From the NCBI GenBank assembly GCA_020698575.1, contig CM036243.1:3421649-3485648 (forward strand): a stretch of DNA of 64,000 nucleotides, written 5' to 3'. The stretch is from Bostrychus sinensis (taxonomy: Eukaryota > Chordata > Actinopteri > Gobiiformes > Eleotridae). The first letter of the stretch is position 1. Every line of letters begins with the position of its first letter. The notes beneath the pieces are model-generated. The model saw only the letters and a list, made by a program, of their open reading frames with translations, was not told where the DNA came from and made no database searches. Of this stretch, positions 1 to 13,600 are shown one piece after another. Made by a program: the position numbers and the translations under genes.

Positions 1-130
1 CAGAATGACAGAAGTGTGGCTGCCATTTTGCACCTACGGCCCCTCTGACCACCACCAAACACAGTCACTCTGACACATTCATACAGGCACTCTACTGACT
101 GAGCTGCTGCTGCCTGGTGTGGCAGTGTGT
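1..130 (-). repeat. SINE body fragment
   Basis: The first 100 bases closely match the SINE body at about 62770-62870 in the same orientation (shared GTGGCTGCCATTTTGCACCT and the CACCACCAAACACA stretch). The copy is truncated by the window edge. Confidence 0.6.
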
Positions 131-136
131 TCAAGT

Positions 137-345
137 CCTGATTCTGTTTCATTTAGAGACAGTTTTATTCCTGTTTTAGTCCTGCGCTGGGTGTTAATTT
201 TGAAGTCTAGTCCTGGTTTAGTCCTTATTTTGTGTCTAGCCCTGGGTTTGTCCTGATTTAGACTATTTTTAGTCCATTAAAGATTGTACTAAGAAATCTA
301 AATTTTTCTGAGGTGATTCTTGATGTAAAAAGTGAGAATCGCTGC
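137..345 (+). repeat. Truncated copy of the hAT-like minisatellite family
   Basis: Only the 3' half is present: degenerate TAGTCCTGGTT units and a terminal TCTGAGGTGATTCTTGATG segment ending GAGAATCGCTG. It matches the right ends of the copies at 950 and 11780. Confidence 0.6.
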
Positions 346-949
346 TTTATAATTTTAACATATATTTTACAGCTGTAACTGCAGATTTTGTGCAATTAAT
401 GAAAAGGGAAGAATTGTAATTTTTAGGATGCATTATGTTAACACCTAAAATATACTCTTCAGTTTAGTTTCATTATCTCCTAGGTGAAAAGGACAAACTG
501 AGAAAGCAGTTTCTTTTTTAACACATTTGTCAATGACATTTTATGCATTTATGAGTTTCAATTACAATCTCCAACATAGTTATCTCTGCTGTGTCCGTTC
601 ACAGAGACAATGACATCTCTATGCAGGGCCACTATAGCTGCTTGTGTTCAAAAAAAATTAGGGGATGTGGATTTGCAATCTCCACCACCTCACTTTAGTG
701 TAGAAGTGTCAGAAGTTAGGGTAAATATTTACTAAATGGCAGTCATAGTTCCATTTAGTAAAAGAAGAATATGCAAATAAGAATATGCAAAAAAGTAAAA
801 GTAAATAATAAACATGAATGCAATGTATGCAATGTATTAGCTATATTGTCACTTCAGTTTATTTAAGACAATAAACTAATTCAATTTCTAATTCAATATA
901 ATAATATACTCACTGAATACTGTTGCACATGGGCAACACTGTTATAAAC

Positions 950-1358
950 TAGTGGTTCTCAAACTGTAGTACAGGTGCTTCTGGTGGTACACAGGTTTCT
1001 TCTGGGGGTACTCGGGAGTCGTGCATTTTGAGTCCTTATTTAAATGAATTTGGAGGGACTTTTATTCCTGTTTTAGATCTGTTCTGGTTTAATTTAGGGG
1101 TTTAATTTAAAGTTTAGATGACTGCTTAGTCCTGGTTTAGGCACAGTTTAGTAATCCAAGACCTTGATTTATCTATGGTCATGTGCTGGTACAGTCCTGG
1201 GTTAGACCTCAGTCCTGGTTTAGTTCAGTTTTAGGCTTAGTTCCTGTTTAGTCTAGGTGATGTCCAAGTTTAGTCCTGTTTTTCCTTGGTTAGTTATGCA
1301 ATTTGTATTCATTTACTTTCTGAGGTGGTACTTGGGCTGAAAAGTTAGGGAATCACTG
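950..1358 (+). mobile_element. Non-autonomous hAT-like element with 11-bp repeats
   Basis: It begins TAGTGGTTCTCAAACTG and ends AGTTAGGGAATCACTG, so the ends are inverted repeats. Flanking octamers TTATAAAC (942-949) and TTATAACC (1359-1366) match at 7 of 8, as expected for a hAT target duplication. The interior holds degenerate TAGTCCTGGTT units. No transposase is present. Confidence 0.7.
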
Positions 1359-1366
1359 TTATAACC

Positions 1367-2290
1367 ATTTCTATAGCAAGTTACAATTTCTCTTGCACAT
1401 AGGCTACACTACAACAGTTGAAACAAATTTATGATAAAAATCAGGAAGAAACGCATGAGTGAATATAATAATAGGTTGATAAGCCAAGCTAGGTTGCACC
1501 AGTCTTCTCACACTCTGTTATGATACAGTAATAATGCCATGCTTATTTAAACAGCAGTCAACTGAAGGTCACTGAGTTAATGGACATGCATTATGAAAAC
1601 TGGTATGCATCATTTGTATTTGCACAAGCAGACAATGAGACTACACAGTAAGTACTTAATAGGCTATTAATGATCAGTTATGCAATTCACTCATACAGGC
1701 AAACTCTGCTGCAAAGCTTGAATTAGGATTGCATATTTGAGGATAAAACACGTAGTAAATAGTAACAATTGCTACAGTGGGCACACCTTGGCCTGCTAAA
1801 TTTGGCTTAGGAGTAACAACAAGCATGCACTAAATCACACTTCTCCATATCTCATTATTAAAACGTGATATTCGTCCATTTTACACACTGTGATAAAGTA
1901 TATGCATATGGATTGTTGCATCCGTGTCCAGCAGGTCGTTACGAGTCGGTTCACCTGTCATTAGCTCCAATAAATCACCGCAGTGGGAGCCCATTGTGAG
2001 CGCAGACTGAAGCTATGAGGTCATACAGTATCCAGCAGCAGCCCTACTACTGTACGAGAATTAACGCGCGGCACTACCACACAATGTACGGCCATAACAC
2101 ATAAAAGGATAGAGAGTGCTGGCGTGTTTGCGGTGCTTTTAAATGGAATGGCCGTTAAAAGCCACCACAACACTGCACGCAGCGCTGTTACAGTATCTAG
2201 GTCAACAATGCAGAGTCTTCACGTCCAGCAACTACAAAATATATCGTCTCGTATTAATTGTTGCTAGGTTAATAAAATGCTAAATGATAG
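1367..2290. other. Stretch with nothing recognisable
   Basis: AT-rich, unique-looking sequence on both strands. I see no exon, RNA gene or clear repeat here. Confidence 0.5.
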
Positions 2291-2299
2291 CAAAAATAA

Positions 2300-3060
2300 C
2301 ATTGGGGGGCTTTATTGAGAGATCAAAGTGCCGCAGTCGCAGAGTCGCCAAGGCAACAGGAGGAACCCGCCGCTCGTGGCTGGTCTCGTTCCCGCCGAAC
2401 AGCGACCGCGTTTGAACCTTTTAAATGTAATGTTCTGTGGTTAAAGTCAGAAAGAAAGAACGAAAGAAAGAAAGGAGAGCCTACCTAATGCCAGTGCTTC
2501 TGTGCAGTCTGTTCAGTCCAGCCACCTATTGTCTTCCCGAAGCCGCTGGACGTCGTGGTGAACCCTACCGGAGTCTGCGGCATCAACGCGGCCGGACCCA
2601 GCTAGCTGCGACGGGCATCGAAGAAAGATAAAATAAAATAAAATAAAAAACACCCCGGTGCCTCGACACTTCGACGGCAGGTACGGTCACATCTCACCCC
2701 CGCTGCGGCGTCCCGTGGTCTGCAGAGAGGCTTCTTCAGCAGCAGCAGCTTCGGCGTATCAGGGGTTAAACGCGTTTTATTTGTTCGTTTTTGTTTTTTT
2801 TAAATGGCCGGATTTGTTTCTCCTAAATGGCACAAAAGTGGTGTGTTCCTTCCTCCGCGCCGTTCTCACGCCTCGGCTCAGAGTGAATGAAGTCCACCGC
2901 TGTGGCGTGGTGGTGGAGATTGGAAGCTATTGTTGAAGCGTGAAGCGAACACGGCGTTTTTTTAAAAAAAAAGGAGAAACCCTGGAGGACGGGGCTTTGC
3001 AGCAGCTCCAGCTCCTCCACACACAGCCAGTGCGTGCGTGCATGTGCGTGAGGGAATCAG
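2300..3060 (-). promoter_or_regulatory. CpG-rich, promoter-like stretch, possible 5' exon of a leftward gene
   Basis: CpG density is clearly higher here than in the AT-rich flanks. No conserved protein is visible. Read on the minus strand, a leader from about 3060 could splice at a GTGAG donor near 2695, placing the first exon of a gene that continues left of the window. On the plus strand a GCAG/GTACGG donor-like site lies near 2675. Direction is not settled. Confidence 0.3.
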
Positions 3061-3783
3061 TGTGAGGACTGAAGAGGGAAAAAGGGGGCAAATGCGCAAA
3101 AAGGCCACCCCCTGACGATCAAATCACGGTAGTGCATCCTAGTAGGCCTACACATAGTACAGATTACCTCCAAAAGCAGCAGACCAGCACACAGCGTTTG
3201 TTTCATTAGAAAACAGCACTTTATTGGTTGGATCACAAACCCTGTTACCCAAGTCATGGAGGAGAATTGCTTTTACTTCCATCCAGTTTAATGGTCATTA
3301 TTGGCATAGAATAAATAAAGAAATGTGTCTGTCCTTGTGATATGGAAATTCTTTGCGCTATTTTCACAATTAGGACAGTGAACGTCACAAATGACATGGC
3401 ATTATTAAAATATGAAACCATATAGACCACCTCATTGTGTCTACATTTCTACCAACTTCTACATAAACGTCACTGTCATGTTTCTATTTATAGATAGGCT
3501 TCCTGTTTTTAATCTTAAACCATGTACATTTTAATGAATAGTCTTCATCAGTAGACCCAGTAGGCTTCCACATGAGATGTCTCTGCCTGTACTGGCTGAA
3601 TATAATATTGCAGCAGAATAATAATTTACTCACTTTGGCTCAGTGGTGCATTAGTTGCAAAACAGTTAATAATTATTCCACCCACTACATATTTTTATGA
3701 CCACACATGGCAAATCAGTGTTACCCATTTGGCATTGCTCATTCTTGACATATATCAAGCTACCACGTAGAGAAGAATGTTAA

Positions 3784-4299
3784 AGGTCCCATATTATGCT
3801 TTTTTCAGCCTTTTTGTTATGGTTTTGGGCACCTTTGAATTAGTATTTCACATTTTATAACTTAAAATAATGTATATGTATGAATAGTGTATTCTTTTGG
3901 GAGCTGTTACTTTCACTTTGCAGAAAACGCATGGATTAGGTGTCTATCGCCCTCTTCTGGCAACGGTGAGGAATGGACAGAGCATAAAACAGCTAATTAT
4001 CACAGCTATTAGCAATATAACACTAACAGATAGATACATACGCTTACTGCAGTATCAGAATGAATCCGGTGACAGTGCATGGGCTTTAGAAATGCACAGG
4101 AGCACTTCCTGGTTTCACGTCTCAGTGTAGAGCTGTGAGATCAAGCGTTTTCATGTCTTGAGAAGGGAACGGCCTCAACATACAGAATTACTCAAACAAG
4201 TGTGAATGAAACAAAATACTACTCCAGGTACTGTATCTGTACTGTACTGTAACATTATAGCAAAGCTCAAAAAAGTTGATTTAGCATAATAAGGGGCCT
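3784..4299 (+). mobile_element. TTAA-flanked MITE
   Basis: The ends are inverted: AGGTCCCATATTATGCT on the left and, reversed, AGGCCCCTTATTATGCT on the right. TTAA precedes the left end (3780-3783) and a degenerate CTAA follows the right end (4300-4303). TTAA targeting is typical of piggyBac or Kolobok-type elements. It has no coding capacity. Confidence 0.6.
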
Positions 4300-4616
4300 C
4301 TAATGGTCAGTTTAAAGATTAAATGACAGTCATTTTGATGGTTCCTTAATTCAATGCATTAGGCACTTAGGCAACACAATCATTTTGATAAATAAACCTA
4401 ACTTATCGAACAAGACTAAGAGCTTTAAGACAAACCTAGATGCAGCATATTTGAAGTATCTATCTTCTTTATAAATTAGCATTTATGTGCCTTTTTCATC
4501 CTGTCTTATAATTAGACATTGGCAAGCCATTTGACCCTAGAAAAATGCAGCAAGTGTGGATATTTCAGACATCGAAATACTATAACCACACACATATTTT
4601 ATTAGCCCTATGTGAT

Positions 4617-7600
4617 TCAGACTTCTCTTCTTCTGATTGGACGCGACGGAGACACAATGATGTCATCAGAATCATCAGAATCACCTGCTGCAGCTTCAAC
4701 ACTGTCAGCTTGGGAAGAATGAAGTGTTTGGGCTGCAAAGAACACAAGAAACACACATTATTTCTGGCTGTTTTTACCCCAACTATTGCTCTGTCACTCA
4801 AATTATTATAACCCACTAACTACAATTAAAGGCCACTACCTGCATTTTTTAGAATGTGGGAAAAAAGCTCAATCACTCTTATTTATTTTCTATTTTGTTT
4901 AGTTCAATGTTAGATTTGGGCTTTGTTTAAATTTTTTCTGTTTTCTCTAGTTTTATTTTAACTTTTTTCTGCTGTTTTGTGGCATAAAAGGTTGAAGCCA
5001 GCGCTGGAATTGGTATCTTTCCAACTGGACTTGCCATTACCCATTTTTCTAGTGTATATAGATGTGCACAAGCCTGGACTCAACCAATGAAAGTGCCCCT
5101 GATTCCTCCAAAAGGGACCATTCCCCTGACTGGGTGCTTGGTAAAAAAAAAAAAAAAAACTGCTCTAGTTCCCCCTCTGTTAAAAAACACTTTATGATTC
5201 TTTCCTTGTAAAAGTAGTTTATATGCAAAACTAAATACTCTACATATTTATTCTTTATTTTACAAACATGGACAGGCTGAATAAAAAGAACTATTAGGAC
5301 AATATCTCATCGCTCACATTTTCTAAATGACTAAGCAACAAGCTGTTACCATTAATCAGCCAGCATTCGTATGGGCTTATTTGCTGTGAAAGAACTTTTG
5401 CAGACTCAAGAGCAAATCCAGCACACTGAGTTTTCAGACTTTTCAAAACACTTGAATATTAATGTAGTACTTGTGCATATGTACTCATTTTACTAACCTG
5501 GGCCGATTGTAACAGGGACAAGTGTATCCACCTCAGGCTTTATGTCCACAGTATGTCTGCCCATACCTGCTCAAAGTAAAGTATGAGAGTTATAATTACA
5601 AAGTGTAAAATAGTAGCATACACAGTTAACACATTACCATAATGATACTCATATATTGCTAAACTCCCTAAGCATGCAGCATCTTTTCTGCTGGAGCAAA
5701 ATTGAGGCAGCCAGGCCCAGGCCTTGTCTTCTAAACATGCAGAGAAAATCCTGACAGTGCATTCTCGCCCCAAGCTACCCATCTTGTATTTCTGACCTGT
5801 TCTTGTGTCAGGTAGTGCTAGTGGAAGCACTGGAGCCTTACAAGGTCAAACAGGTCAAGAGGGGGTTCACATTACAGTTTATAGTCTGAGACATCAACAC
5901 AGCTATTCCACTGGGCTGCTGTGTATACGCAAACTGTCCTATAATCATATTATATCAGGGTTTTCTTTAAGGGTGCTCCGATCAGGGTTTTTGAGGCCGA
6001 TCACCGATCACCGATCAGCCTCTGCTGTGATCGGCCGATACCGATCATGGCCGATACCGATCACGTGGTCTTCAATGTAGTAATGTATTGTATGCAGACT
6101 ATTATTAGTTCCATTTGAAAAATACTGTAGCCTTTGTAAATATAAAAGAACAACAAAATTCTACTTATTTTTGTTTTAGAAGAGGTTTTGTTGCATTATT
6201 GGTCTTTAATGTGTGCCCAGTGTCTGTGGCTTTGTTTGAATGCTCCGCTGATGTAAAAATCAGCTGTTCTTAATTGGTTCCTTTAACGCGAGTCTGCGTA
6301 ACGCGCAGCCAAACCAGGTTGAAACACAGTGGACTAAAGAGCCGATAGCTCCTGCTGCCAGTTTTGACAACGTCTGAATGAAGAAAACGTGCAAAGAGAG
6401 CAGAGAAGACAACGATGAAAGGTGCTCCTCTCAGACACACGGACACATGGGCTGCCTTTTTACTTTCTCTTTCCATTAGCAGCCATTTGGTGCAGTTTAA
6501 GCCACAAAACGCACAGTTTTCTCCGCGCAACAAGACACAGGCAGACTCTGAACTTTCTTAATCCTTTTAACGTAACTGTTAGCGGGTTAGCTGTAGCTCT
6601 GTTTACGTTGGTGTTTGCAAATACACGCACTGCTGCGCCTCGATTCTGTCCCGTGCGCTCCTAAAGCAGGCGGGGACACAGCGGGGACACAAAGCAGCGC
6701 CTCCAGGGCAGGTTTGTGTTAGTTATAACCAGGGCTTAACTTAAAAACACTGCTAAAATAACGCTACTGCTGTTTAATCAAACCGGAGTTGCAGGACAGT
6801 AAATGTGAGAGCCTCGCGTGTTTATTGTAATTTGATCGGCCCTTCTGATCGGCCCATTTTACCGATCACTCTATTTTTAGCCATGATCCGCCGATCATGA
6901 TCGGCGGCCGATCGATCGGAGCACCCTTAGTTTTCTTGATATAGAGTGACTATATAACAGACGTGTAGTGTTTCTCAAACTGTGGTGTTGGCCTCTTCTG
7001 GTAGTACTCAGGAGTCCTTTGCAGTTCAAGTAGTAATTTGGTCCTGATCCAGTGGTGAAGTAGACCACTTCAGCCTGTTTAGATCTGGTTTGGGCCTGGT
7101 TTGTCCACATTTTAGTCTTTCTTTAGTTATAATTCCTACTTTATTACTTGGTTTAGACCTAATTAAACCTAGTATAGACCTGGTTTAGTCTTGGTTCAGC
7201 ACTGGTTTAGAATGGTTTAGTCCTGGTTTAGACCTGGTTTAGACCTTGTGGAGTCCTGGTTTAGTCCTGGTTTAGCCCTGGTGTAGTCCTGGTTTAGAAC
7301 CTGTTTAGACCTGGTTTAAGACTAAAATGAGGATTAAGCTAGGCCCAAAAAACAACAGTATACTAGTAAGGCTTACGCAGGACTAATGCCAGGACTACAG
7401 TATGTCTAGTGTTGATTTGCAGCTTGCAGTACATGACCACTCGCACCCCTTGTTGTTAAAGAACTGGTGTATTACATTAACATGCATGTGATAAATTTGT
7501 CATTTTAAAGAAAGACTCACCTGTTTTATCAGGTGTGTGTGCTGAGTGAAACCTTGGATTGGCCACAGTGTGTTCCACTACTGAAGCCTCTGATAGCCCT

Positions 7601-10600
7601 GAGCTGATAAAGACATACAAAGGTGCATTTAGCCACCTGTCTTTTAAAACCTTGTTGAATAAGTTATAATAAACCAGTCACCTGTGTAGAGTAAGCCCAG
7701 AGCGAGCCAGGTGTCCTCTGAAAGCAGACTGGATCATTAACAGATTCTTCAAGTCCAGCAGTCCATTTGACGACAGGTCACTGTCACAGTGGAGTGTCGT
7801 TTCAGCTGCCTACAGAGACAAGACAAGACGGAAAAACTAGTGTATAGTTCAGTTCTTGAGAGTCGTCTCAGCAAACACCGGGCAGTAGAAGGGTAGAGCC
7901 ATCTAGAGGTCAAATGGCAGAAGTGAAACCTAGAGTCCAAAACAGGCTTATCCAGAATACTGTAATTCCTACGAATAAAGTAAAGCTATTGATAGCCCAT
8001 AATAATGACAAAATATTATGAATTTAATGTAATCTGTCTGCACTAGTCTGTTTTAATGTTAGAGTTTGTAGCTCTTCAACAGAAATAATGTGATTTTTTT
8101 TTTTTTTTTTACTGGATTTGAAGAAAGAACGTGTAATCATCTAAATTCTAATATTCTCAAAAGATGAGTAGTCTAACACTTCCATTAAAATAAGTGAGAT
8201 GATATGATGATGAGATGATATAGCTACTGTATACTGTTGTGATCGGGAGAGAGGTGCTGACTGCTTGTTTACTGTATGGGGCTGTATATGCACAATGGCA
8301 TGACCTGGCTTGGCTTTTAGCGTTAAATAATACAATTATTTTTTCAGTAATAATTAGTTATCATCATGTTATGAAATAACATCGTGTGTGTTAAAAGTAA
8401 ACGTAACAGTAGGTGATGTGACTAGATAAAGTCGATTCATCCAATAATGGCACACACAATATCTGTCCAAAACTACTGCTGCCTACCACTGCTATAGCTC
8501 TTAGCTTATTAGCTTATGTAATGTATATTTGATATGATTATATAGCCAAAAATACTGTGGAGCAAACATCTAAGTGAATATGATCCAGAAACACTGCCAT
8601 CTTCCCTGGGACAAAGCTCATTTAAAATAGACTGTGGTCTAAAGGAAAACTGTTCCATGATCAGAAAAAAACTAAAATAAACAATATTAAAATATATATA
8701 TATATAGAAACCCAGTTGGTCCAGATGCCTGTGGAAAAAAGAATGCGCTTTTTCATAAAATGGTAAAATATGTTGCTTTTGTTGTAGTTTGAATAAAATT
8801 GGATTTATGGGATTTGCAAATGATTGTGTTTTTATTTGCATTTTACGCAGTTCTAGCTTTTTTTTTGGGAATTGGTTTCCCTGACAGTGTAAAGTTGTTG
8901 GGAGTGTAGTGCCTGTGGGTCTGTTTGTGTTGGAGTCACACCTTGAGTTGTGATTCTCTCTGGAGATGGCCTCTTAACGCTGCCTGCAACAACACCACGT
9001 CCTGAGAAATAGAGAGATGAAGAGGAATCTAGGCCAGTGTCTTTATATAATCCTCCTGACAGTCCACTTAACTCAGCTGCACACTGGTACATACCCTGTC
9101 TCTGTGCTCTCTCCACTTTGTCTGGATGATTCTTGCCGCTCGTTCTCTTGTTTTTGGATTTGTGTCCAGGCCTTTCTCTTCTGGTACATGCTGTTGTCCA
9201 GTGTCCCCGTTTGTTCCCACCTCTCCTCTGTCAAATGTTGGGTCAGTGAGAGTGAGGTGGTCTGTCAGTGCTGCTCTGTCTCTGTCCTCCTCTAGAGCCT
9301 GAAACTTTTCCCATAACACTTCCATCTCCTGTCTTAGAAGAAGAAAAAACAGTAACAAAACATTATAAACATGCACAAAATGTTGAGGTACTGCAACACC
9401 TTTCCACTTTACTTTTTTTTTACTTTATTTAATTCTATAGAAAATGTCCAATATAAGTATTTTATTTGTGTATTAGTGCAATAGTACAATTTTGAAAGGC
9501 AAAGCAGGATAACCATGCTATATCAATCTTGAATATCTTCTGTTGAAAAGGTTTGTAAAGAAAGGGAACTTTCAATAGAATATTTGTAGATGATTGGATG
9601 AAGTGCCCCAATCATAGCAAAGACTCATATGATGTAGCTAAACAACAAACTGCTACAATAGTAAAACAATATAATAATTAAACTTTGCTAGAATATTTCA
9701 GTTGTTTTTGTAAATGTATAGCAGCATACATTATTATGTCAACATCGCCAAATTGTTGAGAAGTGTCACTAAAAGCGCTTGTTGCTGCCCACAAACCTGC
9801 CCACTTGTGGCAATACATACTGCCACACCATTGGCCCGCACCGACCCAAACGAATCAGTGGGATTCTGAGGAGGGTGTGATTAACTGGTGATTTTAGGGG
9901 GTAAATCGCTTCACACCCAAAGTAGCCTTGAACCCTAAAATACCCCTTAAAGAGCAACTCAACCCTGTTTAGACCTTTTCTCTACACACAAAAAGCCTGA
10001 AAAGGTGGGTAAAGACCAGCCAGAGACAGAGGGGGAGAATTGAGGGTGGACCAGGGCCTGGGCCTGTGACTGACAGCTGTCAGAGCAATGTAACAGGCGT
10101 CCTCCACAGCAGGGTTGTCAAGTCCCAGAAAAAAAAAAAAAAAAAATACACATTCAAACCCAATCCATTGGGGGAAAACAGTGGCCACATTTGTGTAAAT
10201 GTATACTTGTGTTTGTTGTCTACTCTCAGACTTATCTAAAACCTAATTAAAAATAGTGTGGATGTGAAGAGTAAATTCTGTGATTTCATTAATTTAGCCT
10301 TCTGTCAGACTGTTGTCTTTGTCTCACAAAGGGGATGGGAGGGGCGGAGGTGACAGAACAGCAGCAGTGAGGGTTTTTAAGGAAAACGTCATTCAACACC
10401 TGGCAAGGAGACTGGGACGAGTGGGTTGTGAAGAGAGACGGCGTTGGAAGCACGGGGCAGCGGGAAGGGACACATGGCACAGGTGTGGTAATAAGGTAAA
10501 ATACTACATCATACTATCTGGAACTGTAGAAGTACTCACTGTTTGACATCAGGAGGGGAGCACTCTGACTGTTTTCACCACAAAATGTGAAATTAAACCT

Positions 10601-13600
10601 TTTTTTATAAAATGGTCAAAGATACAACTCTAAATAGTGAGATACCACTAGCCCCACCTGTAAATCTGATCAGCTAAATGAAAAAAAAAAGGTTTAGGGT
10701 TGAGTTGCTCTTTAAAGATTAACTGTTAATTGACACCTGCTTTAGCCCTGATCAGCAGTGAGTCAACATAATTTTCATTGAGTATCTACATTGTTATGTT
10801 TTAGGGCTATAGTATTATTTATAAAAAGATCTATGTACTTATGCTGCTGTCTCTCTTTGTCCCGTTCACTTGTTTGTTCAGCTTTCCACTCCTCCATCTC
10901 CTTTTCACGCTTCTCTCTTTCAGTCTTCATCAGGTTCAGCTCTTCACTGAAAACACACAGTTTAATATCACAAAATTCTTTAAAAGGCCTGAAATAACAG
11001 TTATTTTTATCTGTGGCATGCATGTTCCTACATTTAATTTTCTAAAGTAAAGTAAGGAACACTTAATCAGTGGCAGTACAAACACTGAACTCACTCCCTA
11101 CTCTTCAGTGTCTCCTGTAGCTCCACCCTCTCTTCTTCCAATTGGTCGAGGCGTCCTTTCAGCGCAGACTCCTCCTCCCCACCTTCAGTCATGGTTGCCA
11201 CGGAGATCACTGCCTCTGTTGCCATGGTAAACGGCTGCATACCGTCTGGAATCTCACTGGCTGCTGTCTTAACCTCCCGTTCCAATCGCGTGCTGCTCTT
11301 CTCCGACTGGGCGTGCCTCTTTTTGTCCTCCAGCCTCTGATTGGAAGAGAGGGCTCTGTGATCAAGCTTTAATCTCTCACAGTTTTATTTATATATATAT
11401 TTATGGACCACCACCCACAGATAAACTCACCCTCTCTAACTCCAGCAGTCTTCTCAGCAGTCTCTGTTTACTCCACTCCTTGTAACCTACAAATATAAAC
11501 CCAAGATATAATCAGTCCTGTGTTTAAAATAAAACAAATATTTTATTAGAATTCTGCTTAGAAACATTGCATTTTATTTTATTTTACTTTATTACCATTT
11601 CCCAAGTTACTTAATATAAATGAACTAAATTTGGCATGATGCTAAAAGGTACATGCCAAACAAAGGCTCTGTTCAACTGTGATTGGTTCTTTCAATGAGG
11701 AGGAAGGGTCAAACTTATTTACCGGCGCATTTGGTCTCTTATGTCAATCAGCTTCTTATAATTAGCTTATAGTATAGTTCAGTGGTTACGGGTACCACTG
11801 GTGGTACGCATGCTTCTTTTGGTGGTCCTCAGGAGTGTCTTGCAGTCCTGTTTTGTCCTGATTTTGGTTAATATAAAGCCAGTTTGATTCCTGTTTCAAT
11901 CCTGCTCTGGTTGGAGAATATACCACATTTGTTTTGACCACTGCTTTGTCCTGGTTTAGACTTGGTGTAGATCTGGATTAGTCCTAGTTTTCAGTTGGTT
12001 TTGTCCTGGTGTGGACCTGGTTTAGTCAAAGTTTAGTCCAAGTTTAGTACTGGATTAGTTCTGGTTTAGACCTGATTTAGTCCAAGTTTAGTCTTGTATT
12101 GGTCCTGGTTTAGTCCTGGATTTGTCTTGGATTTGTCCTGGTTTAGTCCTAGATTTATGCCGGTTTAGTCCTGGACTAGTCCTGGTTTAGTCTTTGTGTA
12201 GTCCTGGGTTAGTCCATTAAAGGTGTTACTTTAAAAGCCAGATATTTTCTGAGGTGTTACTTGATGTGAAACGTTTGAAAATTACTGGTATAATTTATTA
12301 GCATTCAGCTATACCTTTACTGCAAAAGTGCTGCTAAAGTTCTGAGTTTTTTACTGCCTTACACATTATTTATACTTTGACTATGACACAGAGAGGAGTT
12401 CGGCATTTCAAAATCAAATCATCTTTAAGTCAAATTTTTTACTACGTTTGCCTTCATAAAATAGCCACTGATGATAAAATGTGTACGTTAATGTGTAGTA
12501 TGTATTAGGCAGATGAAGTGCAGACCTTTAAGTCCTCCAGCAGGAGTGTCCGTATTGATCTCTTCTCGGAATTGGGAGTTCTCCTGTTGGAGCTGCCTCA
12601 CGCTCTCAGTGAGACGCATTACTGTAGAGTTCAGAGCTCTCTGCTGCCTCTGGGAGCATTTACTCTCCGCTCGACTACTGCAGAACACACAGACAACTAA
12701 TTAAATTGATGTTTTTGCATTAAGGCTCTGTAGCATGCTAAGCTATTACTTAATGCAGAAATACACGCTCCATTCCCACTATGTGGGCCAGCAAAAACAC
12801 ATTACACCTAACAAAAAATCTCATGTGAATATTCGGTTTATTCAAGAATTTATGTAAACATTTAACCCCGTAGAACCCAGACATAGAAATATTTGTTGGA
12901 AAAAAATCATCCGTGCTAAATTTTAGTCATCGGGGATGGGTACGAACAAAAATTTGTCAATATTTTTGGTAAGCAGCATTCATGAATTAGTTAATATATT
13001 TAAAAAAAAAGACTGATGACCTTTGAATTATATGCTGCATATTTGCAACAGAGGGTGCGACAGGGTTAAACATAAAAATGTATAGTTATATAGTTAGTTT
13101 ATAGTTTTATATAAGTTTGTATAAACATTTACATTAGTATTTATAAGTCCCTTGCTTGTCCTGAGGTTGCCAGCAAATCATTTGCATGGATTTTACACAG
13201 GATACCCTTCCTGGTACAACCTTATCCGTTTATCTGGGCTTGGGATTGACACATATTGTGATTACATTTCTGAAAATGGACAAATTGAACCCCTTACTTC
13301 CCACACCAGAGGCCCAGGAACCGCCACTAACAGAGAGCTTTCTATGGATATTTTTGAATTATGGTCCAGGATGTGCTGAACTATATGAAATTCACTAGCT
13401 GGTTCTAAACTAACCCAAAAAATTACTTTAAAGATTGATTCATTGTTCCTTAAAAACTGTGGCTGCATGACATGGGAAAGGCATTTGATAAACTAATCAT
13501 AGTATATATGTGACATAATGAGTTTATTTAAATTAATGATAGATGGGTGAGTCATGGATAAGCCAGGACCATAGCAAGGTTAACTGGGGATTAAATTTAT

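Noticed and set aside
6270..6664. Overlapping open frames near 6.3-6.7 kb
   Set aside because: They lie inside the hAT MITE and show no transposase or other conserved motif.
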